This document shows, piece after piece, positions 37,442 to 50,500 of a stretch of DNA of 64,000 nucleotides (position 1 is its first letter; each line of letters begins with the position of its first letter). A model generated the notes under the pieces. That model did not search any database. It had not been told where the DNA came from and saw only the letters and a program-made list of their open reading frames with translations. The stretch lies in contig JAYKAV010003266.1 of NCBI GenBank assembly GCA_035582835.1, positions 5,643,795-5,707,794 of the forward strand, read 5' to 3'. The position numbers and the translations under genes were made by a program. Source of the DNA: Phoebastria nigripes. Its lineage: Eukaryota > Chordata > Aves > Procellariiformes > Diomedeidae.

Positions 37442-38456
37442 TTTGGTCCCCCGTGGGCTGGGTGCTGTGTGCCATGCCACGCAGTGCCATCTCGTGGCTG
37501 AAGCTGCCACGGTGCCACTGTGCCCACAGTGCCATCGTGTCCAAGCTGCCATCATGCCCACTAAGCCGTGGGGAAGGTGCTTCCCAGCCCGAGTATCCCC
37601 ACCGGCTGCATCTTCTCCCTGCAGCATCTCCACGTGGGAGGAAGAGAAGAGGCAAATCATCCTCTCAAACCACTTTTCCTCCCAGCTTGTTTGCAGTCAC
37701 GCTGCTCCCCAGGGAAGGATGAACGTCTGGGGTGATGGGAACATCTCGCCCCACTCCATGGCTCAGATCTGACCTTCAGCAGCTCTTGGCCCCCACCCAG
37801 CACCAGCAGACACTTGGGCTGAGACCCACGGGGTCTAAAAATAGCGTCTGTGGGGCTGCTTGTCTCATTTGTGCTGTGATGGGAGATGCTGTCACCCTCG
37901 TCATCACCTGCATGGGGTACCAGTCCCAGGACTGGTGGCTAAAAGGAGTTGTGCCCCATCATGGCAGTGCAGAGGGGACCCTGAGGTCACCTAACCGCTC
38001 CCCCAAGGCGAAGGCAATCTGCCTACAGGTACTGGCCATCTCTACTGGAGGTTTCCCCAATCTCCCCTTAGTCTTCACCTCCCTAAGCTCAACAACCAGA
38101 AGTTTTCAACTTTTGGCCCTATTTCCCTGCTTCTTGGTGAGCATCACCCCCCTGAAGCTGGAGGAGGAGGGATGCTCCGTTGGGCAGATGGGCATGGGCT
38201 GGTTCAGACCTGGCGGAAATGAATCATTGGAGAGAAAATGAGATGTTCATCACCTCTCCTCTGTCTTGGGGTCACATGAGCAGCCCTGGCTCAGCCAAAG
38301 CAGGCATTTGGTTGGTGTCTCAGATAAAGGCACTTTTGGAGCCCTGAAGCAAGTCTACTTTCTTGGTCCCTTCGGAGCGGGAGGACTGGAAGGACGGAGG
38401 GACATGGCTGAGTCCCCTCGGCACAGAGGCGGTGGCCCACAGCCAGCTTGCGGGGA

Positions 38457-40356
38457 NGCAGGGGCTCAGCTGACACCTTAAAAAAAACCCCAGCCCCAGG
38501 GAGGGATGGGGGGACTTCATCCACGGGTGATGCGCAGGCTTGTGAGCCGACGGGCTTTCTTTCCAGAGCTGAAAGCACTCATGCCTGGCTGGAAGGAGGC
38601 TATTGATTTCTTTTCCGTTCCCTAATTTGGCTTGTCCTGTCCTTTTTGGTTGTGCAAGTGAAATAAAGCGGCTTTGAGAGCCTTTTAACNGGAGTGGCTG
38701 GAGCAGCCCAAAGCGGGAGGCACCTGCCCAGGTCCAATACTCGCCCTGCGCCAGCCCGGCAGTGGGTCCATTAGCTCTCCTGGAGCGAGTGGCAGCCTGG
38801 CATGAAATATTCACAATCATCTCGATGAGCTCCAAAGCCCTCAAGAACTGAAGAAGTTCTTTACTGTGTTTCGGTTGAGCTAAATGACTTTTATTTTCAA
38901 TGAATGGTGCCTGGCTCCTCTCAAGACCGGCCNTCCAGGCTGGTGGAGCATCTTTGGAGGCAAAGATGTTGCAACTCAGCGATCTCGACCAAATGAGAAT
39001 TCATAGTGGTACCCAAAGGAGTTATTTTTAAAATAATCAGATATTTTATTATGAAAACCACCTTGGAGAAATACAGAGGGAGAATGTATTTAATGTTAAT
39101 TTTGCAGCCAGGTGATGTTTGCTGTTTTCCCTTTGGCTGTGATGTGCCTTCCCAGGGACCAGGAGATCCTCCCAAGGACCAGGAGATCCTGCCAGGGACC
39201 AGGAGATCCTCNCAAGGACCAGGAGATCCGACCAGGAGATCCTCACAAGGACCAGGAGATCCTCCCAGGATCCTGCCCAGGTCCTGCAGAGCCCAGATGG
39301 GCGGAGCTGCTCTGACCTATCTCACCACGATATTTCGGGATCCACCAGCAGCATCTGCTATGGGAGAGCAGGGTCACTTTGTTCCCCGGCTGCCTTCATT
39401 TTTAGATGCCGTGCCACCGCATCGGAGTCACCGACATCTCTCGACGTCCCCTCCTCTTGCCACCACGCACCGAGGCGCGGGTGCTGGGGTGCTGGGGGGC
39501 CNGGAGCTCGGTCCTCTGACGTAGGCAGTGGTGGGAGGTCGGATGCTTTCCCTGGAGGGTGACTCACAGCCCTGGGAACTCGCTTACGGCTTTCACAGCT
39601 CCAAAAATGACACGGGGCCCAGTTATGTCAACCCCTACGGCTGGAAAGCCATGGCTTGGATGGAGATGGGGGCTCAGCACCCTGCCCCGTCCAAGTCCGC
39701 TCTGCTCAGCACCACAGCCAAGCCTTGGTCCAGCTGGGCTCTTCCTCCTGGCACTGCTGCTGATGTCCACCCCATCCCGCAAAGCTCCTCTGGCCTTACA
39801 GGAGGTGGCATGGGGTCCCCCGGAGGGACACCACAGGGAGATGCTGTTGTCTGAAGCTGTGCAAGANGCATGAAGGTGGTGGGACAGGCTCTGTCCTCCC
39901 CGCAGAGCTTCTCCCACTCCTCCCCGGGAGGGACTGAGGGAGCAGCTCGGCTTANGGCAGCACGGGGAATCGCGGGTGCCCGTCCCAGGCGACGTGGCGT
40001 GGGGCTGGGTGTGGGTCGTGCTTTGCAGCNTGATGCTGGGGCTTGAGTTTAGCTGTTCTGGATGAGGCCAGTCGCGGGGACACCCTGCCCTGCGGGTTTC
40101 ATCCATGCCCCCACAGCACCACATCACAGAGCATCCCCCAAACTCACCGCCAGCAGGATATGGGGGAAAAAAAGGGAAAAAAAGCACATTTTTGCTTTTT
40201 GTTTGTAGGATACAGGCTGGCTGCAAGCCCACCAATACAAGGTCTGAACAGCCTTTGGGGGCTTCCCTGCGAATAAAGGCAGTAAAGCAAGGGAAGCTCA
40301 TCTGCTTCCAGATGGGACCTGGACACCAGATCACCTAGTCCCTGGCACATCCTCAN
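38457..40356. other. Cluster of single unresolved bases
   Basis: Nine isolated N bases occur in 1.9 kb (38457, 38690, 38933, 39212, 39502, 39867, 39955, 40030, 40356), against an average nearer one per 1.2 kb across the window. They are single-base ambiguities rather than scaffold gaps, so flanking sequence is continuous. Confidence 0.85.
39156..39268. repeat. 20-bp tandem array, about 5.7 copies
   Basis: Unit ggaccaggagatcctcccaa starts at 39156, 39176, 39196 and 39216. The fourth copy is truncated after 14 bp, then a 19-bp copy (39230) and a full copy (39249) follow. An unresolved base at 39212 falls inside the third unit, where other copies have C or G. Confidence 0.92.
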
Positions 40357-41957
40357 GCCACGTCCCAGGGCCACACACACAGATGGGGTAAGGTTTCCAG
40401 TTTGGGTGACTATAAAGTCCATTTAGATAAGAGAAATAATGCAGAAGGGACTTATTTTTTAATTATAATATTGATGCAGAGACGTCGGCTGGTTAAATCC
40501 ATGTAAAACAGACAAGTGGGTGCAGTGCATCAGCTCGTCTAGTTCTCTGAAAGGCTGGGTTACGTCTGGAGTTGTCAGCGTGGCTGAGGGAGGCGGGTGC
40601 AGACACACAGACTATAATAATAGCTCCACAATTAGGATAGTAAATCAGGAGAGCGTCACTCAATTCAGAGAAATTCCCCTGATGTGCTAGAGATGGGATT
40701 TTGGCTCTTTGTATGGAGCTGGTGCTGTTTATATGAAAAATCCCCCTGGTTTTGCAAAACCTTCACAAGGCGGCAGCAGGAATAACAAGTTAGAAATTCA
40801 GCTTCACTTGAATTGTTCTCTGCCCGGCCTCAGTTTCTGCATATTGCATAAGGATTAGCCTCAGGCAAATCATTTTCTGGATTCAGCCTACCCTGCTGTG
40901 GCAGATCTGCCTTCAGAAAAGGCTAAAACGATGCAGGTGACATTAAAAATGCCTCATCCAGGGTAGCCTCATGTCCAGTTGGATGCAAACTGGTAAGAAA
41001 ACCCATACGTGCAAGGGCTGTTCGTGGCAGGGAGCGAAGGATTCCCAATTTTGCCGTAGGATTAGAAATTAATTTTCAATATTGGGAGCTGGCCGGGGCT
41101 TGGGGAAATATATTTTTGTTTCAAGACCAAGAGGGGCATTGGGAGGAGCAGTGGGCGATAGCATCCCCCTCGCGCTCCCTGGTGCTGCACCCAGTCCCTG
41201 GCTCTGTGCCACCCGCTGCTCCTGGCACCTCGGGGAGCTAAAATAATATGCTTTAGCCCTATCATGTCCCCACACGCCCCTGGCTGGCTGGGCATTACAC
41301 TTAGCACTGATTTNCTTGGGTATTCAGGGTGGTCCATGTCCTCCTTTGCCACCTCGGGCTGCTGTCCCTGGGGCGATCACCGCCGGCACTGGCAGCCCCT
41401 TGCAAATTTGACGGCTGCATACGGGAATAGAAATATTTCCATCACCTCCTCCAGCGCTCGTGTTTGCTGGGTGCCAGGCACCTTGCAGGACTTGTTCCTG
41501 CCCCGATGCTCTCCTTGGGGCCGTGGGGTAATGGCAGAGCGGTCCAAGCAGATGCATCTCCCTCGTGCCCTAAGGCAGGGGTTGATCCGTAGGTCTTATA
41601 GGCCAAGTTGGTGTGAGCTTGGCCATCTCCCTTCTTTGGAAGGGTGGGAGATGCCTCCACGTGAAGGGAGGTCTGTCAATGCAAAATGATATAAAATTAT
41701 TGCTTTTTACATCCTCACCTCAGCCAAAAGCAGGACAGCGTGGTCCCCGCGAGTCTGATCCTGCCCCATCTCCTTCCCCAAAGCTGTGCGGAGCTGGTGG
41801 TTCTCCATCCCCCAGATCTCCCCGAGCAGATCCAGGCTATTACCAAGAATATGGTATGGATCGGAGCCGCATGGTAAAGCAGCATCACGTATCCAGGGAT
41901 ATGATTATTTCCCAGTGGTTGAAATCTAGGTCTCTTGCTTGGGAGGAGGGAGGCGGC

Positions 41958-41974
41958 GGGGGGGGGGGGGGGGG
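41958..41974. repeat. Run of 17 G
   Basis: Homopolymer G tract just upstream of the candidate KCNA2 5' exon. Length is likely unreliable or polymorphic. Confidence 0.85.
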
Positions 41975-41989
41975 AAAGACGCTCATATT

Positions 41990-42143
41990 AATCTTATGAA
42001 TATTCATGGAGAAGCTTTGCTGCCTTCGGAGGTTGACTCCCGGGGTACGAGTTTTGGGGGGCCGGAGGTGAGAGGTGCCGGTAGCGGCGCGGAGCAGAAC
42101 GGCTGCTTGTGCATTCGCCGCATGCCTGACTGCAGAGCCAATT
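41990..42143 (+). other. Candidate KCNA2 5'UTR exon with strong splice donor
   Basis: A locally CpG-containing block ends at a consensus donor, att|GTAAGT (GT at 42144-42145). Just inside its left end is the perfect palindrome ATGAATATTCAT (41996-42007), the type bound by POU-factor dimers. KCNA2 in mammals has noncoding 5' exons far upstream of a single coding exon, so this position fits. The left edge is a guess and no transcript evidence is available. Confidence 0.3.
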
Positions 42144-43872
42144 GTAAGTTGGTGCCTTTTTCTCTTCCCCCACCTCCCTTGCATCCTTTCCACCCCCCCC
42201 ACCCCGCCTGCCCGGCTCCCCGCCGTTGCCCTGCTTAAATACAGCCTGGCCATCTACTCTGCAAATGGAGGGATTTGTGTTTTAGTTGCAAACACGACCT
42301 TGTCCTCGAGGCGTGCCACCCGAAATCTCACCCCTCCGAAATACAGGCATGGCTCCTGCCTGGCAGTGGTCCGTGCAGGCAGGGAGAAAATTGAGGGTCT
42401 CTGGGCAAATCTTCTTCACCTCCTCTATGCTCCCCCCTCCTCCAAACCCCAAATTTGCATGAATTAACCCCAAAGATGCTTGGGGGTGGGTGGGGGGGTG
42501 TTTGCCGGGAAAGCATGCGATGGGGAGAAAGTAGGAGAAACTGGGTGTTGGGATGTGTGATGTCAACTCAGATGATGCCATCTCCGATAAGCACCAAGCA
42601 TCACTGCTTGGATTTGGACTCGGAGGAAGGAGCCTAGACCTCCTGCCAAATAAAAATCAACATGTTAAAAAAAAAAAGTAAATCTCTGTGCTGTTAAACA
42701 AACCTGGGGTGTTTTGGGAAGGGAGAAAGGGGAGGAGAGAGTTTACAGGCAGGAGAAAAACTGTATTTAGAAAACAAAAATTCCAGGTTGGTTGATTTTT
42801 GGTGAAATGGGGGTTTGNGGCTGCCAGATATTTTTCGCAGCAGCGGAAAGATGGTGTTTGTGGTGTTTTAGCCTGATGCTCGGAGGAGCCAGGGAAGGTC
42901 AAATCCAGCCGAACTCCTGAGCCAGCTGCGGGGGAGCGAGGAATGGGGAGAAAATGCAGGAAAAGGAGAAAAACTGGGACAAATGCAACCTCCTCTCCTC
43001 TGGGCCTGGCAGAAAAGGGTTAAGCGAAGCGGTTGAATGCTGCAAGCCTTGTCAGGGTTGTACTATTTTTTCTAGTGCATAAGGAGAAGGGAGAGGAGGG
43101 TTGCACGGAAAGGGGAAATTTCCAAGAAAAGAGGGATCTGCGGCAATATCTGCACCTCGGGTGATGAAGAGAGGAACCAACAGGCATAAATGGCCTGGAG
43201 ATGGCTGAAATCTTTGCTGAGGAGATTGGGACCGTGGGGTTATTTTCCACCTGCCTCCCCTACCCGGTTCTGTAATCCTGGCTCAAAGTAGACAAGTCGA
43301 GTTGGAGCTGAAGAAGGGAGGTTAGAGGTTTTTTTTTTTTTTCTTTGGGAGGGAAAAAAAAAATTAAAGAAAAAATGAGAGGTCGGTTGGACCTCTCTGG
43401 GTTGAGCATCTCCATGGTGTGAGGCAATGCAGGATGATCTAAATGAGCGCTCGTTAGGAGCAGGGATGCTGACGACCCGGTACCCATTCGGGGACCAGAG
43501 CCTCAACATTCCCATGAGAAATTTTGCCCATGGGAGTTGAATTCCCACGGGGGGTGGGTCGGCTGGGGGGTTGGCTTTTGGGAGGATGGGGAGGGCGGAT
43601 GCAGGTCGCGTGGGTCCCATGGTCGGGCCCACGATGCTCAGGGCTCCTGGAAGCCATCTGGGGGGGAAGGTGGCCTTGGGGGGGTGCAGACAGGGACCGG
43701 TGAGGGGTTCAGTCTCGCAGATGAAGCCGGAGCCTCCTGAATCACCCGGGAACGCGAGGCGATGGCGTGGGCGCTGCGCCCAGTGGGTACCACCGACTCC
43801 CGGGTGCTCGGCGGTGGTGGGAACCCACCCTGGCTTTGCAGAGCCTCAGCGGCCAGGGGGGGCTGCGTCGTT

Positions 43873-43887
43873 CCCCCCCCCCCCCCC
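43873..43887. repeat. Run of 15 C
   Basis: Homopolymer C tract in a GC-rich stretch upstream of KCNA2; length uncertain. Confidence 0.85.
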
Positions 43888-44286
43888 TTCGCCTGGCACC
43901 GGCTCCCATGGGCAGCCCGGCCCCGCTGCACGCCGTGGCGTTGAGCGAGAGCAGAGGGAGATGGGGCTCTGGTTTTTTCCGCCTTGCCGCTAGCGCGCTC
44001 TCGCCCTCCTCTCGTGTTGCAGTGCAGGTTGGCCAGGCAGCGGGCAAACAGCTCGCGGGGAGGAAAAAGGGGGTGCCTGGAGGAGCCGGGGCTTTGCAGA
44101 TGCTCCTTTCAAGCCNCCAGCAGCTTGCTACCTTCTTGGTGTTTTTTCCAGGCGATGCCACACCTCCCGAGGACACTGGGGACATCGGGTTTTGCTGAGC
44201 TTAGCATCTTTTCACCATCGTACCGAAGGCATCAGACAGACGCTCATCTGCCCTGAAGTGCAGATCTGCAACAGCTACCGAGAAGA

Positions 44287-44328
44287 CTCTGTCTCTCTGT
44301 CTCTCTGTCTCTCTTTCTCTCTCTCTCC
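44287..44328. repeat. (CT)n / (CTCTCTGT)n pyrimidine microsatellite
   Basis: About 40 bp of pure pyrimidines with three G interruptions, directly followed by CAG. Besides being a microsatellite, it could act as the polypyrimidine tract of a splice acceptor at 44330. Confidence 0.85.
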
Positions 44329-44330
44329 AG

Positions 44331-44539
44331 TCCAAACCATTACAAGACCTGACTTCCACCATCTGGGAATCTAACCCCTTTTATGTCCCTTCTCCTTTTT
44401 CTACGATGACTCACCATTATTTTTAACTTTGAAGAGAGAGGAAATTATGGGGATCTTGGAAGCCTGTATTTCTCTCTAGGATTTCCCCAGGGTCAGATAA
44501 TCGGTGTTACTAAGAGACACTAAGATTTGGCTTCTCCAG
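44331..44539 (+). other. Candidate internal 5'UTR exon of KCNA2
   Basis: A 209-bp segment bounded by a textbook acceptor (long CT tract, CAG at 44328-44330) and a donor CAG|GTAATG (GT at 44540-44541). It contains several ATGs followed by short frames, as in many 5'UTR exons, and no long ORF. It is inferred only from paired splice signals in the right place. Confidence 0.3.
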
Positions 44540-45309
44540 GTAATGTGATTTGTTTTCTGTGTGCCATGGTGGTTTGCAGAGAATGACAGGAGCCGGGACA
44601 CCAGCGGTCGAGGAGGGGGACTGCAGTGGTCCGCGGGGCAGCTTGCATCGGCGGCTGCAAATTCAAGCAGCCGCAAAGCTTGCCCGGTTGGCTGCAGGCA
44701 GGGAGGGCAGCATGTCGCCTCGCCGCTTTATGGCCAGGGCAAGAGGATTGGGAAGGTGTCGAACTTAAAACTGGAGTTAGAGCTTTCCTAGAGGGTAGAT
44801 TGCCTGAGATTGCACGGTTAAATGTTAACCCTTAGCTGCATGCCTGGAAATGAGCTGAGCCTGGTTTGCCTCTCCCCGGCGCCCCGCGGGGTCCCCTCGC
44901 CACTTTAGGGCTGGAAGGGGTTATTTTTCTTCCTTCCTTTCTCTTCCCTTCCCCCCTCCCCCCCTTTTTTTTTTTAATTGGAATTGTTATTTTTAGCCAA
45001 AAAAAAGTTCTGGTTTGCCAATGCCAGTTTTTCCACGCTGGTTTTGAATAGGTGACGGTTCCTCAGGTGTTTTCTCTCTTCCACCTAATGGGTTTAGATG
45101 GGAGTTTTTGAACTCTGTCCCAAAGAAGGCAAATTTCCCCCCCCAAAGAAGGGGGTAGACATGCTAGTGAAGAGAGCTGCTCTCCTCCCCCCAACTTTAT
45201 TTCATATCTCTCTCTCTCAGCAGGGGCGATTTTCTTTCCTTTTGTTTTTTTTTTATTTTCTCTTTTTTTTTTATATCATCCCTTCGCCTTTTCATGAGAC
45301 ACTTCCAAA

Positions 45310-45332
45310 CCTACGTACCTGTCCTTCCGCAG
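45310..45332 (+). promoter_or_regulatory. Splice acceptor before the KCNA2 coding exon
   Basis: A long T-rich tract (about 45240-45290), then 'acctgtccttccgcag' ending at AG 45331-45332 followed by G. It is 81 bp upstream of the ATG. Vertebrate KCNA2 carries its CDS in one exon joined to upstream noncoding exons, so an acceptor is expected here. Confidence 0.6.
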
Positions 45333-45392
45333 GATAGTAGCCCTGCCCTGAATCNGATCCCACCACCGGGCACTGGGAAGAGTTTAGCATAA

Positions 45393-46913
<1,521 letters not shown>

Positions 46914-47549
46914 TCGCTAAAATCTAGTAACGTATTTAAAGCTGAAGTGGAACAATTGCAGATATTGAGTGCTGCTCTGCATTGTAGTTAATACAGTATT
47001 TTCTACGGTGTATATTTGGTTCTGCATGGGAAGCAATAGCTGTGTAAGTGACTTTTAACCTTTGATTTCCACACCGAATAAGCGTTCGTGCAAAAAAAAC
47101 CCCAACAAACCATTTTGTTTCCCTTCTCCCATCGCAAGCTTGTGGGTTTCCCAAGATACGGAGCNGTTGGGCATTTCGAGCAATGGGATGGGGATGCAGG
47201 GGGCAGCTCCAGGCCATCCCGGGGTACCACGAACGCTGGTCCCTGTCCCGCGGAGCTGGGTGACAGCCAGCTTCCAGGCGTGGGGAACGGCTGGGAAAGG
47301 TCAGGCAGAGCTTAACGAAGATGCAGTCGTGTGTCCAAATTGCTTGAAGGCTCGGGTTTCCGCCCCGGGAATGCCAAGTGCGAACGCATCGCCCAGGCTC
47401 ATGTTTCATAACTGAAAATGCTGCATGCTGCAATAGTTTCAGCCACTGCAGTATGCCAGTGTGAGGCCCAGGGGAGGGATAATTAGTATGACGGCACATT
47501 ATTTATTAAGTCTTAAATTTTCTATGCTAGGCATCGGGAGGGACGAGTA

Positions 47550-47555
47550 AATAAA
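47550..47555 (+). terminator. Candidate proximal KCNA2 poly(A) signal
   Basis: AATAAA 637 bp after the KCNA2 stop, in AT-rich sequence next to a (TTTA)n stretch. It could define a short-3'UTR isoform. Confidence 0.3.
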
Positions 47556-50500
47556 TCAAGCGCTTGGATTTTATTTATTTATTTAGATGACACTTCCATC
47601 ACCAATATTTCCAGGATCACCAAAGACACCTCCACTGACACATTGAAAATGAGTTGGAAAAAGCATCTTTTTTTATATCTATATATAAAACTGGAGCAAC
47701 TATGCTGTGGCCTACAATATATTTATACTGCAGTGAAATGTAACCAGTACTACAGTACAGCTGCATGGATATTTGTTGCATGAATCTGAATATTTAATAC
47801 ACACACAAATATATATTTTCTTAGTAGACTATACAGTATTCATGTTTATAGTGTTTATAGATTCTCCGGTGGCTCGAAGGAGATTCATGGGAGTTAAAAA
47901 ATCTCCATTATATTTAAAAACTGGATGGGGAAGGTATGTGCTGACAACAGTTTGATAGATAACAAGGCAAAGCCTGAGTGTCCGAGCATCCAGACACGAG
48001 AGCCGACTAATGCAAGCGAGGGAAGGTGAGCTGAAAGTTAAACACCTGCACTCATTATGGGGCGAGTAATTAGTCATTAATCTTGGTGTCATGAGCAGAA
48101 ACCACGGCGGATCAGAGAGGGCATGAGGAGCAGGTGGAATAGCAGGTACCGGCTCTCCTGACTTGTCTGTTCAGCAATTTTCAGCCGTTTCCCATACAAT
48201 TATCGTGTGTGTGTATATAGATATTTAGAGAGCGACTATAGGGCCGAATCCTCAGCAAACGTGAGCACTCCGGACATTGGGGGCTTCCCGGCTCAGGGGT
48301 GTCAGGATGGTGGGACATGGGCTGGAGCAGGACGACCTCCCCCGGGGTGCCCATGGGATCACCAGGACAGGGTGCATTTTGGGCTGGAAAACTTCTTTTT
48401 CAACCATGTAGAGCCTCGGGGCTGGTGGTTTATTTCCTTCTGGTGGAGAGGGCACGTGCTGAGGCTGGGATGGGTCTGAGCTCATGCCTCTGAGCCTTTG
48501 CTTTGCCTTCTTCCAGGGTTTTTAGGAGGGGTGAGTTGAGGTGCAGAGACCCTGAGGTTGTCTCTGCTTCTTCTTCATCCCCAGTGTTATTCAGGGATAG
48601 GTGGGAGCTGTCGGTCCAGGGGGATCTCATCTGCTTTCCCCATCCCCGTCTAGATTTCTTTGTGTTTTCCCCCCATTGCCGACAATCCTTGGGGATGGGC
48701 GCCCCGTTCCTCTGCCAGGTCAGGGGAGAGGGATGCAAACCTCTTCCAAGATCATGGTCAAGCAAAGCCTCCCCAGNGTGCGGGATGGGGTTTAGCAGCC
48801 TGTTGAGTTGGGGTGAATTTGGGCTGAATTGGGGGCATGGTCAGTGCTGTACTGCTGAGGTGAAGTGTGGGCACAAGGAGGGAACCCCATTGCAGAGCAT
48901 GCAAGGGAGGTCAATCAAACCCTTCCTGAGCTCAGAGAGGAAAACCATATTAATAACAATAAAATAAACGGTGCTAGCGTATTCTACAGCAATGGTTCAA
49001 AATGCTGCTTTAGGGCCGGATCCATCTCTTGTGCTGATGTGGCTCCAGTCAGCCAGGTGGAATCACTCCTCATTTTTATTTTATTGATTGATTCACGCCT
49101 GGCTATAATTAATACCAAGTGTCCATGCTTAGTGCACGAGAGTTCTGGCTTCTGCTTGGTGCAGAGGACCAGCAGCATCAATGCGTTGGGTCTCAAAGGT
49201 GCTCAGCACCACGCAGCATGGGACCCCGGCCTGTCTTTAATTACATCTCGTTATATTAGGAGCCCTCTCCTCCCTCTCTGCTGCTGCAGCTCTGAAATGG
49301 GAGCCCCTGAAGCCCATTAACATCTTAAAAACACACAAAAAGAAGCAATGCAACTGAAAGCAATAAATCTGTGCTTCTGAAGCTCATTCCGTTGAATGGG
49401 ATGGGGCTCGGGCGCGATTCCCAGGGCGGTCAGCCAGCTTCCATCGATCCGACTCGCGGTGGGTCCGTGGGGATGTGAGCTTGCATGGGGAAGCTGCCTG
49501 ATGCGCTGGGATTCTGCCCGCCCACCCATGGGTGCCCCTCGCACCAGGCGATCCCATCCCTAGTGTGCGGGAAAGCACCGAGGCCGAGGGCAGGTTGCTG
49601 CAGGTTTTTTGGGAGGATGCTGGCACTCAATGAGACTTTGCAAAGTGCCCGGTTGTTTAATGCCCATGGGCTTCAGATGATGTGGGGGGAGCATTTGCCA
49701 AAGTACTGGGTGCACCTTGGGAGCATGAACACTGTTGTGGTTCGGTAGGGAAGAAGATCATGGGGTTTTTTGGGAGAGGTGTTGTTTTGGGCACAGTGTG
49801 TGTCCCTGCAGGTTTTCTGAGGCTGGGCAGGAGGGGAGAGCGGGTCTGTGAGCAGGACCAGGCACATCCAAACCCACTCCCCAAGCTAGGGGGTCCCGGC
49901 TGCCTTGGGAAGCCCCAGAGCTGCATCGCAGGGATGAACAGGGCCAAAGAGCAAGAGGCCACATTCCTCCTGTTGTCACCAATGTGAGCTGGCATCNGTC
50001 CCCATGGCAGGGGCCAGCACGGCTGGTCCCTTCCTTAGGATGGATCCTGCACCTCTTGCATTGACCCGGGCAGATGTTCCTGGGGAAAACGAGCCCTGGT
50101 GGGAGAGCATCTCTGGGCTGCCCTTGGCACCATGTTTGGGAAATAGGGAAAACACCTGGATAAGCGCTCAGATGTTTGATTCAGGGCAAAAAAGCTCCGT
50201 GGGGGCTGTGACTGGAAGCGATCCGTCAGGCTGCACGAAGCAGAAGGGTCCAGGTTTCTCCCCCGCACAGAGAAATGGTTCCCCTATAGCTTTTAATGGG
50301 ATTTGTGCCTGCAGGTCGGAGCTCTATTGCTATTTCTAGCTTTGCTTCTGACTCACTGATGTGATCTTGAACCAGTTTTTCAGGAGACTGTGATTTTTTT
50401 TTTTCTTTTCTTTTTTTTTTTTTTCTTGAGGAATTTGATTTGAGAGACTCTGGGCCTGTTTCTGCAAAGATGCTGAGCATCCCAAACTCCCCTTGACTCT

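Larger units (their letters stand above)
17401..41940. other. Noncoding spacer between KCNA3 and KCNA2
   Basis: No exon with recognisable homology. It holds MIR-like fragments, two degenerate CR1 relics, a 23-bp duplication (18568-18613), a 14-bp x4 array, an AT palindrome, a 17-bp minisatellite (about 13 copies), a 20-bp array and an orphan poly(A)-like site (each listed). AT-rich unique stretches at about 26.0-26.16, 30.2-30.6 and 31.5-32.3 kb lack repeat signatures and are the most plausible places for conserved noncoding elements, but this is inference from composition only. Homopolymers: T at 33179-33196; A at about 26691-26705. Confidence 0.6.

Noticed and set aside
37048..37722. 224-codon + strand frame with a 17-residue repeat
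   Set aside because: The repeat is the translation of the 17-bp minisatellite; other frames and the minus strand are open too.
39564..40334. 256-codon minus-strand frame
   Set aside because: It contains several unresolved bases, has no recognisable domain and lies in GC-rich noncoding sequence.
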